A stretch of DNA of 64,000 nucleotides, taken from contig CAJNDT010000001.1 in the NCBI GenBank assembly GCA_905221615.1, positions 3,833,265 to 3,897,264 on the forward strand. Reading direction: 5' to 3'. Position 1 is the stretch's first letter. Every line of letters starts with the position of its first letter. This document shows positions 34,016 to 45,048 of the stretch, piece after piece. The position numbers and the translations under genes were made by a program. Under the pieces are notes generated by a model. The model did not search any database and had not been told where the DNA came from. It worked only from the letters and a program-made list of their open reading frames with translations. Origin of the DNA: Symbiodinium sp. CCMP2592 (taxonomy: Eukaryota; Sar; Dinophyceae; Suessiales; Symbiodiniaceae).

Positions 34016-35818
34016 GCTGGAGCATAGAAGGATTCAGCGCTGCCATCTCGTGTGACTGTTGCAAGAAGACTTAAACATCATCTGTTCTTTCTGTTTGGAT
34101 TTTTCTTGGTAGCAGCAATGGTGACGGTTGCAGGTGTTGAAATGAAGCCCAAGCGGTGGGTTAGTGGGTTTGGGCTGTGAAGGGGTTGTGCCTCTGCTGC
34201 GCGTTTGTGGTCCTCGTATTCTTGCTGTGGAACATGTTGCTTCTGTTGTCGTCAACATGGACGTCGGCATTATTTGTTGTCGTCACCACCCGTGTTGCTC
34301 CTGCCCCGCTCTTTCTGACGTGTCCTGTTGCTGTAGCTACTGATACTGCTACCTCTGCTCCTGCGATGATGCCGACCGCGACCAACACCACGACTACGTC
34401 TCCTCTTACTGCTCCTCTCACTCCTCCTCCTCCTCCTCATCCTCCTCCTCCTCCTGCCACTGCTGCCACCACTACTCCGGCGACGACGACGAAGACGACG
34501 ATGTTCCTGCCCAGCTTTCAACGCTGCGAAGACGACAACGAATTGTTTCACGTCACTACATCTGCAACCAACGAGGTTGAACGTCTGCATCTACCAGCAG
34601 ATTACTTTATCGCCTCCCTACAGCATTCAAGTAACAAAATGGATGTGGCGTTCTGAAACAACAATTGCTTGCGCTTTTGGCGTGGGGCTTTTGCAGTCTC
34701 TGACAAGCTGAACATTTGCCATGAGTCTAGAGCTGGGATGTCGCCAAAACGAGACCCCTGAGGCATAGTGCTGTCATATGTCTGGCTGCTGGAGATGGGT
34801 TTGGCTTGGGTGGGTCATGACAGGTCGGGAGCATTGTTTAGCATTTCACAGCTTCGTAGAACCCCAGCTTCCATCCTGCCCGGAGGCTGCTGCAGAGTCG
34901 GGGGATGATCCCGAACAGGTCCGACGGCTGCAAAGTAATCAACTAGCGAGTGAGACTTCGTGTTACTGAAGATCAGCGGCTCCAGTCCGTGGCAGGTGTC
35001 AGAATGATCGTAGATTACTGTAGCTCTTCTTGTGCTGGTCGAGAAGCGGCACGGTGCATTGATGTGGGAAGGGCTTGGGAGGATCCCTGAGCGGGCTGGG
35101 GACGTGCAACAAGAAACAGCATACCGGACAGTGGAAAATACGCAGTGTCCTCAAATGCCTTATCTTGGCTAGTCGCAGCTTGTCGACAGATCGTTGCAAC
35201 CTTGTTCTATGGCCTTGACAGATGTTGCTGCTCCATCTTTTATGATGTCCCGGAACTCGTAGTCTTCTTCCATGCCCAGCCTAAAGTCCTATACTGCAGT
35301 CTATGAGGCCGGATGTTCCTACATCTTCGTAGCAAGAAAAGAGTGCTTGCCTGTAGTGGGCCAGACGCAACATCAATGCAGTTTGTTCTTCACACCTTGC
35401 CTTACTAGTAGGGTTAAGGACGCTAAACCCTAAACCCGAAGGCATCTTTTTTCAACCCAAGACGTAGAGCAACGTGATAAATCTTGGTCATGTTGTGATG
35501 CACACGCAGTCAAAACCAAAAGTAAGCCATCCTACTCAATCTGTCGGTTCGTTCTTGTACCACACACAGACAACATCAGACAACCTTCATGTATCGGCGA
35601 AGACAAGCTGCCCCTGAATATTTGCCAGTATTTCCTCAGGGTTCCTTATCATATATATATATATATATATACACCTTATATGACAGACCCCCCCATTTTA
35701 TTCTGATATTAGTCCGTAAGGCTCCTCTAGTATAAGTCTATATCTATGACATACTCCAAACCCTATCTATTCCAATTATACTCCCTAAACCCTACACCCA
35801 AAGCCCGATGTTGACCAG
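34016..35818. other. Presumed intron, low complexity
   Basis: It includes a (CTC)n/Pro-frame tract at 34425-34456 and a (TA)n tract at 35650-35672. The long + frame from 34177 and the Arg-rich - frame opposite it are composition artefacts. Confidence 0.45.
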
Positions 35819-35884
35819 GCCGGAGAGGTAGCAGCAAGCGCGGCTTCCTCGGCTGCCAAGACAGCGGGGCACGAGGGGGTGTAG
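35819..35884 (+). CDS. Ala-rich repeat exon
   Basis: After ACCAG the frame reads AGEVAASAASSAAKTAGHEG and meets TAG at 35882-35884. It is a member of the Ala-rich series. Confidence 0.5.
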   Translation, partial: AGEVAASAASSAAKTAGHEGV

Positions 35885-36387
35885 CAGTATACGTATAACA
35901 GTCCGAATACGACAAGCAAGGATGTTCATAACACAAGCACCTTTAACGCTTTGCGCTTCAGGGCCAAGTTGGGCTCAGCTGGGCTCAGCCCCGCAAGGAG
36001 TTGCGAGTCCTTGCACCCGAGACTGCCTGAAGGTGGAATTAGGCATGTTTTTCTTACGTCAAGGACAACACGCTTCTCAGGCGGTATACAATTAGAAGAA
36101 CTCCTATCTCCCAAGCACCGGCCTTGCAAACCAATATCATGCTGCACCTTTGTCCTATTCACCCTAAAGTTGCATTCAAACCCTAAGGTAACTGTATTTA
36201 CAACTAGTTATAACCCCAGTTAAGGTACTTATAGCCTTACTTACTAAGTCCCATGATCCTCCAACTCCAGCTGTAGACCTTGGATCCAAAGCCCTTGAAA
36301 AGCCCAAAGGCCCGGCGAACAAACCTCGAAGCCCTAAAACCGGGTTTAGGGTTCCCTATCTGCTAATCCGATAAGCACCCTGCGCAG

Positions 36388-36468
36388 GACCTCGGGACTC
36401 GCTCCGCCGCAGGTTGCGGAGGTCTCCGTCGCTGCAGCCGGGAATGCCGTGCCCGGGACGGGAAACAT
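36388..36468 (+). CDS. Ala-rich repeat exon with APPQVAEVSVAAAG
   Basis: After GCGCAG the frame contains TSGLAPPQVAEVSVAAAGNA. APPQVAEV aligns with TPEQVAF and TLEQVAEE in other copies. Confidence 0.5.
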
Positions 36469-37119
36469 TTACAGGGCTTGTAAGCGGTTTTGGGCTTTTA
36501 AGGATTTTGGGAGTAATCATATAGTGTCATGTAGGGTGTCAGTCTTCTCGGTATAGTTCAGTCGTCAGGGATAGCCTTGCGTCGCAATCGGGTCGGAAGT
36601 ACCGGGTGTTGGGGGGCCTGTCCAGGTTCTCATGTGTGTGGCTGAAGAGGCTTGGCGTTTGGCATCCGGTCAGTGAGTGTAACAATGACTTGCGCCAGCA
36701 GCCTTAAGCAGATGACCGTTCAAAGTCGTAATGTACAACGATCTGCTGGACATCTTAGCTGCTTCGTCGAGGTCCGCTGTCGACGTGGCGTGAAGGGGAT
36801 GAGTGTAGATACAACAATGAAGATTGGACCAGATTGGACTTGCGTTTACAGACTCCAGCTTCCTCTTTTCAGAAACTCTGGGAGCATCGACAATTCTGCT
36901 CGTGCCAGGCATCTTTGCCGTACTCGCATAACGGAGCTTCGGATACCAACAGCAAAGCCGTACTGTTTATAACCCATACGTAAATCCTTCGACCTAACCA
37001 AAATCTGAAGGAACGCGCGTGTCAAGAATCACTGAAATAAATGCCATCATCCTGCCGCAATGTTCATATCGAGGAAGTGTACGGCTCTGGCCAGCTTCCA
37101 CATCAACAAGCATCCATGT

Positions 37120-37222
37120 GGGTGGTTGTCAAAATTAGGGTCCCTTTTGGGTCCCTATTCTAATATACCGCACCTAATATTTAGGGTACCCAAAAAAGGG
37201 ACCCTAAGTTTGACAACCACCC
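37120..37222. mobile_element. Foldback MITE, GGGTGGTTGTCAAA ends, ATGT duplication
   Basis: 103 bp. The 14-bp ends GGGTGGTTGTCAAA and TTTGACAACCACCC are a perfect inverted repeat. The 4-bp duplication ATGT is at 37116-37119 and 37223-37226. Size, duplication length and interior (AAAATTAGGGTCCC) match the GGGAGTTTCC family, so the two are probably mobilised by the same type of transposase. Confidence 0.85.
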
Positions 37223-37259
37223 ATGTCAGCCCTGCTTCTCCGCCTCCCAACCTCTCAAG

Positions 37260-37350
37260 TCTCGGTGTGAAATCTGCTGCCATCAAGGCTGCTAGTGCAG
37301 CCATCGCCGCTGGCAGCACCCCCGAGCAAGTGGCCTTCATGTCGGGTCAG
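37260..37350 (+). CDS. Ala-rich repeat exon, reference copy with AGSTPEQVA
   Basis: Between CTCAAG and CAG|GTGCGG, 91 nt. The frame contains VKSAAIKAASAAIAAGSTPE, then QVAFMSGQ. This is the clearest copy of the unit; the pattern AAxKAAxAAxxAGSTPEQVA is shared in part by the other Ala-rich islands. It lies 37 bp downstream of a foldback MITE. Confidence 0.6.
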
Positions 37351-37611
37351 GTGCGGGCAACACCTGCTTTTGGAGTTGCCGTGTGTGTAGAAGTCGCTTG
37401 GAAACTTATCTGAGACAAGCTTGGAAGGATTGTCCAATCTAAATGTTCTGTTTAGCGGCGTAATGTCTTCGCAGGTGTGTTGTGGCATGTGGCCGCAGCC
37501 CGGAACGGCCGTCTGCAATGACATAGATAGGTTTGGTACTACTGCGTGCGATGCGAGTTGCCATGCGAGCTTGAATGAAATATAGGGGCTTAAGTAGTTG
37601 CATATACTCTG

Positions 37612-37680
37612 TTGGGGTTCCTTATTATGACTATAGTATGAAGGAGCCCAAAACCCTATTCAAATTGTTAAGGCCCCCTA
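37612..37680. repeat. Dispersed repeat, TTCCTTATTATGA family
   Basis: GGGGTTCCTTATTATGACTA, then AAAACCCTATTCAAATTGTT, the same order of blocks as 8068-8145. Confidence 0.55.
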
Positions 37681-38019
37681 TAGTAGGTGCAGATCTCAGG
37701 GCTATAGGAGCCTTGTCTGAAAACCTGCGGTATGTACGAGACAACAAAAACCTACTGTATCATCATATTCTCGATCTCAACATGAACAGTCTAAGGGTTT
37801 GGGGTTTAGGGGTACTTTCCATTGGCTCCTTTTCAACAGCACAGGCTCGTGATCCCGGTTCGTCAGCATTTTTCGGGAAGCCAGCTAGCCAGCTTGACAG
37901 AGAACTGGCTTTGGGGGTTTCTTCCTTTGTAAACCTTGTACAAGTATACAGCATAACTGGGCTTCTGCGGCTTGGGCCTCACCGGTTTGCTGTTCTGCCA
38001 GAGCATGTTTCGGCATGAG

Positions 38020-38067
38020 GCCGCCGTGTCTGCTGCGCGGAAGGAAGATCTTGAAGCGACCGCACAG
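38020..38067 (+). CDS. 16-aa Ala-rich micro-exon
   Basis: 48 nt, phase 0, between CATGAG and CAG. The product is AAVSAARKEDLEATAQ, a member of the Ala-rich series. Confidence 0.45.
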
Positions 38068-40706
38068 CCGCAGGCTCGTTGAAAGCCTCTGTGAAACCAA
38101 AAGCCCACGACTGACAAGGAGGTTCCACCGTAAGAAGATACACCTTGGGTCGGATAAACCTCGTCATCTCTTCGCTGCTGCATCAGATAGTCATGGGGGT
38201 TCACATTTAAAGCAACCAGGGCCTTATTGTTTTGTGTTAAGGCTCCGTTATCGGGTCTGCAATTGTTGAATCCTGCCAGCTTTTCGTGCGGGCGAGGAAG
38301 GAATGCAAGGTTTAAGGATGTACGGGTTTCGGGTGTAGGATTAAAGGCGTAAGGCTTGTATGGTTTGTCGGATGCACACCGCAATATGTAACATTGCTGT
38401 GTCCTCCGAGTTCGCGACATCATACTGCAAGTGCGTTTGCACGTGAGTACACTCACTTGCATGCTCCCAGAGGTGTGACGATGATCGTGTTTGAGTGACT
38501 CTATCTTGTCTGTTTCGGTGCATGCCGGACATATCCACATGTGCACATTGGGAAAACGTCACTTTGTTGCCATGCTTGTTTCGTACGTTCATAGTTGTTT
38601 ATATTTTTTGCAATCTCACGTGCAGTACACATGTATTTCGTGTGTGTATATACATAAACGGTAGATGTAAACAATATCTGCAGGTATCACTGCTCCACTC
38701 TGACTCATGATGTCAGGTGGTGCTGCCAATCTTTGCGCGTGCGGCAGGCGGCTGCCACGCTTGCTTGCGAATGGTTGTGTTCTGAAGTTTGCAGCCCGGA
38801 CGGGCTGCAGCAATACCAATTGCTGTTGCAGCAATGAGCCCATGGAGATTATACTGTAGCAGCCGTGGTGGCATAGTTGATGAGCTACAAAGTAGCATGG
38901 CCGTGACGTGAAGCTGAGGATGTTGCGTTGTAGACAACGCGGAAACATCTCTGGAATCAAATCCCTTCCCGCTGAAGCCAAAAATCCAACATCGCCAGTA
39001 AGGCTGCATTCGGTTTACCCGAGATCCGATGCCGAGATACCTCACTCCACAACCCCCCTCAGACCCCTCACTCGGACCAAGCTTGAGAACCTCAAAGCCT
39101 CCAGAACAACGAAGACGCAGATTTCAGATAGAATTCAGGTGCAGCATGTGTAGTTGTTGCGTATATAAATTATGCACCGTCACATACCCGCGCGATGTGT
39201 TGCTGCAGCTTTGTTTTCTTTGCACACACACACATGCACACTTGCTCACACTGCATTTGAAGGTTTGAGCCACGTTTGCGCGAAGCACTTCGTTGCATCT
39301 GCTTCTACCAAGAGTTGTGCCGACATGTCGATTTCTTCAGTCTCACTTCGTGCACCAGGTAGGGCAGCAGCACAGCAACCCGGTGCGGGCAGAGACCTCG
39401 GATCAAGCTTTCACTTCCTCCATTCGACGAAGGGATTTCAATTTGTTCATCCCCTGCAGAAATCTGCTTCAGTTCTACCTACTGTGTTTGCTATTTTCGA
39501 GGTCATGAAATAGCGTTTGAGGGGGATGGTATTGTGCCAAAGACTAGTATTGTGAAGGGTTCCCATGGCAGGCTTCTCCGCGCTTGGAAAGACTCCTTGA
39601 TCCCACAGCCCCAGCCCGCAACAAGATAGAGCCCCATGACTACTCATGCACGTTGAACCCATAAATCCATAAATCCGAATCCTAAAAGCCTGAGCCAGGG
39701 TAAATCCCCCTAAAACCCGAAATCTACACCCCAAACCCAAAACGCAGCACCCTGAAGCCTAAACCCACCACATAGGAATCACCGATGCTGAGTGCTGAGG
39801 ACCAAGGAGCTTTAGGCAAAACAACATGCACCGTCATGAGGCCGAGACACCGCGAAAGTCATGAACCGCGCTGCCAGCGCTGCCTCAGAGGACTCATGGG
39901 CTGGTCCCGATGATCATTTTTGGGGGTGTTTGTGGCTTTCGGGGTTTGGGGTTTGTTAAGAGTTATGGGGTCTAGAAGAGAGCGTTTAGGAGTTTAGAGC
40001 TTAGGTTTGGATCTTGTTGGGAATTGTGTGGGGCCTTAACTTATTGTTGTCGAGCTAGGAGTCTTTTGTATACCAGAAGTGAGCTCTCTACAATCCTGAA
40101 ATCCTGAAGTTTAAGAACCCTGAGTTCCCCTAAGAAGCTGGACAAGCAAGTTGAAGTCAAAGTAGAAGCTACTAGGAGCTACAAAGTTGCAACATCATTA
40201 TTATACCCTATTGAATACCTATTGCCTTTAAATCAAAGCAGCGCCAATCGGCATTAGCCAATGTTCCAACTTGCCGAGGTTCACTGTACTTAGCTTTGGC
40301 GCATTATGTAGGGTTTTGGGCTTATCGGTGGTAGTATGCGGGATATGTAGACTTAGACCGTATTCTGCTCACACAGGACATCATAGGTAACGGTGGACCT
40401 GATGGAGACATGAGATCCAGAGTCCTGAGTTCCTTTTGTGTCAGCAGACTTGATACACTACAGAGTCCAAACAGGCAGCTTCATGAAACCTGTATAATGG
40501 TAGTTTTCAAGCCTTTCAAGCCTTGCAGCATACGATCTCTCCCACTTCCCTTAGACCACAACCGCAATAATCCTAAATCCGCAACTGTGTAAATCCTGCG
40601 CGGCTGAAAGGCCGGGGAGCGACTCGGCATCTTCACCACTCAGCAACTCGCAGAGGCTGCTCTCTGTGGTTTCACCTCAATATTTGCTGTCCGTTTCTTT
40701 TCGGTA

Positions 40707-40746
40707 TGTATATATATATATATATATATAATATATATATATATAT

Positions 40747-40785
<39 letters not shown>

Positions 40786-40799
40786 CATATATATATACA
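40707..40799. repeat. (TA)n microsatellite
   Basis: Three TA blocks separated by TACATACA; self-complementary. Confidence 0.95.
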
Positions 40800-41054
40800 C
40801 AGAGAAAGCTTAGCGATGCTTTGGGGAGGGACGCGGCTTATACGGAATGGCAATTCAGGGCTCAGAGACTAGGATACTGCATTGTACAAATAGTTTACTT
40901 CTGTGGCGATCCATCATGCATGTACACACACACACACGAACATCAACAGCTACCCCTACACACCTGTACATACGTATGTGCGTTTACGCTTGTACTAACG
41001 AGTGCACGTATGTATGTGCGTGGTATGGGAGCCTGAATAACTACATCTACTGTT

Positions 41055-41118
41055 TTGTGGTTTCTTATTCTTATTATCGTATAATGGGCCCCAAGACGCT
41101 GTTCTAATTATTCAGGCC
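41055..41118. repeat. Dispersed repeat, TTCCTTATTATGA family
   Basis: TTCTTATTATCGTATAATGG, then TTCTAATTATTCAGGCCCC, in the same block order as 8068-8145. Confidence 0.5.
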
Positions 41119-41280
41119 CCACATTATAGCAAGCTTGTAGATCACTTATGGTAGCCCTTATAGATCCTTTTAAAGGAGCCCTATTCTAACTTTTAAGGCC
41201 CTTTTTTCCCTTTCCCCCAACCTTCCCCGCGCCCCCCAGCCTCCTGAGGTTTTCACCCCCGTGCTCTGCACTGATCCATG

Positions 41281-41382
41281 TCAAGGTTTGCGAAACTAGG
41301 GGACCCTAATATAGGGCCCCAAATGGTAGGATCCTCATTATATGGGCCCCAAAATAAGGTACCCCTTGTTTTCGGAAACTCC
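41281..41382. mobile_element. Foldback MITE, GGGAGTTTCC family, copy 3
   Basis: The right end TTTTCGGAAACTCC is intact; the left end is mutated (TCAAGGTTTGCGAAACTAGG). The interior has the family's GGATCCT and GGTACCCC blocks in inverted order relative to copies 1 and 2. The 4-bp duplication CATG is at 41277-41280 and 41383-41386. Confidence 0.75.
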
Positions 41383-41449
41383 CATGAACCCTAAAAACCC
41401 CAAAACCCCTAATCCCTCAACTCCCTAAAGCCAGACATCGTGGTCACAG

Positions 41450-41509
41450 GCCGCCGAAGCCGCCTCCAACGAGGCCTCGCGGGTCTTGTCTTCCGGCCTG
41501 GGCCTTAGG
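41450..41509 (+). CDS. Ala-rich repeat exon
   Basis: After CACAG the frame reads AAEAASNEASRVLSSGLGLR. It is the last clear member of the Ala-rich series. Confidence 0.45.
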
Positions 41510-41552
41510 CTCCGGGGTTTCCCGGAGTGGGAGTTTGTATCGAGACTCTTTT

Positions 41553-41650
41553 CTAGGTAGGCCTTTGGGACATTGTATGTTTCCCCTTATTGGGCTTTAA
41601 TAGGACCCTATTTACGAATATTTTGCAGAGGCTTTAAAGGGCCAACCTAG
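41553..41650. mobile_element. Foldback element, CTAGGTAGG family, copy 2
   Basis: 98 bp with ends CTAGGTAGGCCTTT and AAAGGGCCAACCTAG and TTTT duplications (41549-41552, 41651-41654). The interior TTCCCCTTATTGGGCTT matches 15912-16007. Confidence 0.8.
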
Positions 41651-42336
41651 TTTTTGAGTGGGGCTGTAGTAATGCATACCCGGTATAATCAGCTTCAGCA
41701 GCTTCCGGAGGTTTCCTAGATCTTTGCTGTCTGGGTCGGAGGCATCGATGGAGGAGCTTGCTTCCGGGATGTAGGTTTCTTCGGTCTTTGAAAGGTTTGG
41801 TGTTGAGAGTTGTCGGATCAGGCTCGGACATGTGTTCCCTTGGGGATGTAAATGCCTGAGAGTCTTACTCCGGCCTTTCTCCATGAAGCTCTAAACAGTA
41901 ATCCCCAGGGAGCTTGCAGCCGAAGATATAACATCTCGTGGTCTTCTTTGTGCTATGTGTGCATCAGCCCTGTACGAGGCTCCTGGCTCAAACTTTCCTC
42001 TCTCATCATATAATGATATACTACAGTACCATATTATGCTATGCTCTATACTATGTTCTACTGGTATATGTTTAACAGGGTTAGCCAAAAGACCCGCTTT
42101 AAGCACATTCGTTTATCACATTTGATGGCTAATTTTGCTGGCCGAATTAACATGATATAAGTGGTATTATATGCTCAGAGTTTCGAGCTTATTATCCATT
42201 GCTTTGTGGGATATGAGGTGTAGTTCGGCCGTCCCCGTAGTTAGTTTTGCTCAGGTAGGAGGTCGGAAGTAGTGACATGTTACATCTTGTACCCGAAGTT
42301 GCTAGACCTCTAGCCTGCCCAAAGCCCCCCGCCCAC

Positions 42337-42390
42337 GCTCCTCGACGACATCTTCATCGCCATGCTGAGCCGGGACCTGAGAATGCGGGT
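42337..42390 (+). CDS. Short exon-like island
   Basis: The frame contains PPTLLDDIFIAMLSRDLRMR before GTGTGATAA. It is helical and protein-like, but its acceptor is unclear. Confidence 0.35.
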
Positions 42391-42671
42391 GTGATAATCT
42401 TAAAGGGGCTTATGGTTTAGAGTCTATGGTCTACTACGGTCCAAAGGGTGTTCTGGGTCCCGGTTGATTCAGGGCCTAATGTTAAATCTGGATAAACACA
42501 TAAATCTGTATGCCCTACACAAACCTTAAACCATGATTTATCTATATATTCTTGTAACATCCTGTAAGACCTTACAAAACCCCTAATTCCCATTCAAACC
42601 CCCTGGAGCGGCCATCATCGTCTTCATCATGGCGACGGTGGTGCCAGACAAGGCCGCGGTGGGCCAACTAC

Positions 42672-43238
42672 GGTCTGTGCAAGACCGTCGGTCTGTGCAA
42701 GACCGCCCCGGGGCCTTTGGTCTGCGCAAGACCATTGGCCCCATGTAATCTAAAGGCCCCCCCACCCTAAGACCCTAAGCTTCAGATTAGTTTGTTCTTT
42801 AGGTGTGTTTAGGGCACAGCCGCGGGTTGGAGGTAGGTCTGAGGCATTAGTTGAGGCATAGGCGGTTTCTTATTTTAGCGGCTGTGCTAGGGTAGGGTTG
42901 TGTTCCGGTCTGAGCAAGACCGGGAAAAGTAACGGGTCTGAGGAAGACCCAGGCGTGAGGTCTGAGCAAGACCCCGCCCGCAGGATCACATGTGATCCAG
43001 TGGACGGACGTGGTCCGCCGCGCAGCTCGTCATCGCCAAAGTAGGCGTCGGGTGCGCTTCTCAGTGGTGGTTACTGCCCGGTATGGCCCCTACAGGGGTG
43101 GGACCTTGTTCCCGGCAGATAACTCCCTGGGTCGCTAAATCTCGATGCCCAAACGGCTTGACTTGCTGTGCTGGTCCACCGATGTCCACTGGGTCCTTTG
43201 ATCCCTGCGCTAGATCGTTTTCAGGTCTGTGCAAGACC
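42672..43238. repeat. Cluster of seven GGTCTGNGCAAGACC palindromes
   Basis: Copies are at 42672-42686, 42690-42704, 42719-42733, 42907-42921, 42934-42950, 42959-42973 and 43224-43238. Each is a 5 to 6-bp stem (GGTCT/AGACC) around a 5-base GNGCA-like loop. A degenerate copy lies near 43262. Confidence 0.85.
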
Positions 43239-43528
43239 AAGCCTCGAGGTCCCCGTGACCAGTCCTGCGCAAGGGCTGGTTCACAAAAAAAAGGGGGTGG
43301 GTTCACTGTTTCGGGCATTGGCCGGGCTTCTTTGGAATTGAGTGTTCCAGGTAGTTTACTGGGGCCGTTCATTTGGAGATTTTGGCTTGGGCCACACCCA
43401 AGTAAGTTCAGGGATGTCTGGGAGTTTAGTATTTAGGGATTAAGGGTTTAGTAAGGGTTTCAGTAAGGGTCCTGGGTTTAGTTGATGCCCAGGTTTGAGG
43501 CTTTGGGATATAATAATCATAGTTTAAT

Positions 43529-44018
43529 GATAATAATAATCATAATAACAATAAATAATAATAGTAATAATAATAGTAATAATAGTAAATATATATATAT
43601 ATATATATACACATATGTATGTATATATATATATATACATATATATATATAGACTGAAGTTGCAAGGGGGATGGGTTGGATTTCAGGGCGAAGTCCTTGT
43701 CAATACCCACCACCACTCGATACCAGGTCATCCCTAAACTCTTACTACACCCTTAATTCTAATGTTTACCCTTACAAAACCCCCAAGCCTGAATCCCACT
43801 GCACCCTTAAAAACCTTACTATTCAAATATTGAACCCATGCTCTTATCAGGGTGACACAATACTGGTCACTGAATCTTGCATCAAATCTGGACATCAACA
43901 TGATCCCATATTCTGTACACCCTTCCTCAACCCTAAACCCTAAGTAGTACTAAACCGGCAAACGGGCGGACAAAATCGTTAAACATATATATATATATAT
44001 ATATTTTTTTTTTTTTTA
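43529..44018. repeat. AT-rich stretch, boundary between regions
   Basis: TAA/TAATAG microsatellite (43529-43590), TA tracts (43590-43655), then a TA tract plus poly-T (43985-44018). Telomere-type units lie at 43928-43942. Downstream of this point the sequence changes to the dense-gene style. Confidence 0.7.
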
Positions 44019-44194
44019 CCACCGCGCCTGAGGCCGACCTTGGCGGCTTCTGGTGGGCTTGCTCACTCAGGCCGGACCAATTGGGAGTGCCCCCGCCCCC
44101 ACCCGCTCACACATTGTCATGCCAGGTCCAACCCGGAGGAGGCTGGCTGATTCTTGCATCATGCACCTGTAGCTTGCTCTTTGTTAGACTTCAT

Positions 44195-44700
44195 GCAGGC
44201 CCGTGCTCATGAACAAGTTCTATGTGGGAGGCCTATGCAGGTTTAAGGTTTTTGTGCATTTTGGGAGTGGCTCTTGCTGCAGGTCCGACGATGTCTCCAG
44301 CTGGTTGGAGGCATCATCATAGCACAAGGTAGATTCGATGCTGGCTTGAAGACTGCTCTGTCTGGCAGGTCAGTGCACAGCAAGAAGTTCAAGGTCAGAG
44401 GCCGATCCGAGTTTAAGGGGCTTTGTTTATTTGTGTTTGGTTGCATTGCTCCTGGCTGCAGGACAGAAGTCTTCAGCTGGTGGGGCCGGAGGAAGGTGGG
44501 TCCTCTAGTCATGTAGCATTGTAGCCCACGGACTTCTTGCAGGTCACGATGCATCGTTGAGAAGTTCCAGGTCCGAGGCCAATCCAGGTTTAAAGTTGTT
44601 GGACAATTTGTCAGTGTCCCCCTGCTGCTGCAGGTCAACCATTATGGTGCAGTTGGACCGGAGGCATCCTTTGGGAAGGCCTGCTTCGCCTGTTTGCCTC
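44195..44700. repeat. Three diverged tandem copies of a roughly 170-bp unit
   Basis: Unit starts are at GCAGGC 44195, GCAGGT 44365 and GCAGGT 44539, with spacings of 170 and 174. Each unit has in order: a GCAGG start, AAGTTC, an RGAGGCC block, AGGTTTAA, a T-rich segment, CTGCAGG and GGAGGCATC-like sequence. Two units contain the GGTC[A/C]GAGG motif. They might be duplicated exon plus intron units; one frame gives KKFKVRGRSEFKG and EKFQVRGQSRFKV in units 2 and 3. Confidence 0.75.
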
Positions 44701-45048
44701 TGCTGTTGTTCTCTCATTTGAGTTGGCAAGAACTGGAGCATGTGTGCCTGGAGCAGTGGTTGAACGAATTCTGCCGTTCTGTACTCAAGACCGGTCGGTG
44801 GTCTCATGACACAAGAGGCAGCAACAGCTCATGCATGCCCAGGCCCCGCCCAATAGTAGGTGCTCACATACCCAGGCCAGGTCAGAAAAGGTCAGGCATC
44901 CAATTTCAGGCTCCTCTCAGTCATAGGCCATCCGGTCGGTGTAGTAGGTGCTCTAACCGGGCTGCTGGACATGCAAAAGGTGCTCATGTCTCCAGGTCAG
45001 AGGAATTTCAGCATCTAAGGTCAGACCTAGGCATTTAAAAATTCTGCC

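Larger units (their letters stand above)
38068..41280. other. Presumed introns with few islands
   Basis: It contains the (TA)n tract at 40707-40799 and the dispersed repeat at 41055-41118. A weak Ala-rich island (NRAASAASEDSWAG, about 39861-39905) and a possible exon near 40360-40410 are present but not secure. Confidence 0.4.

Noticed and set aside
34177-34656. Signal-peptide-like Leu start followed by Thr/Pro-rich sequence
   Set aside because: Driven by a CTC/ACT simple-sequence tract; the opposite strand gives an equally long Arg-rich frame.
41734-41742. Single GGTCGGAGG in region 1 as evidence that the motif is genome-wide
   Set aside because: One copy in 44 kb is compatible with chance; it does not show enrichment outside region 2.
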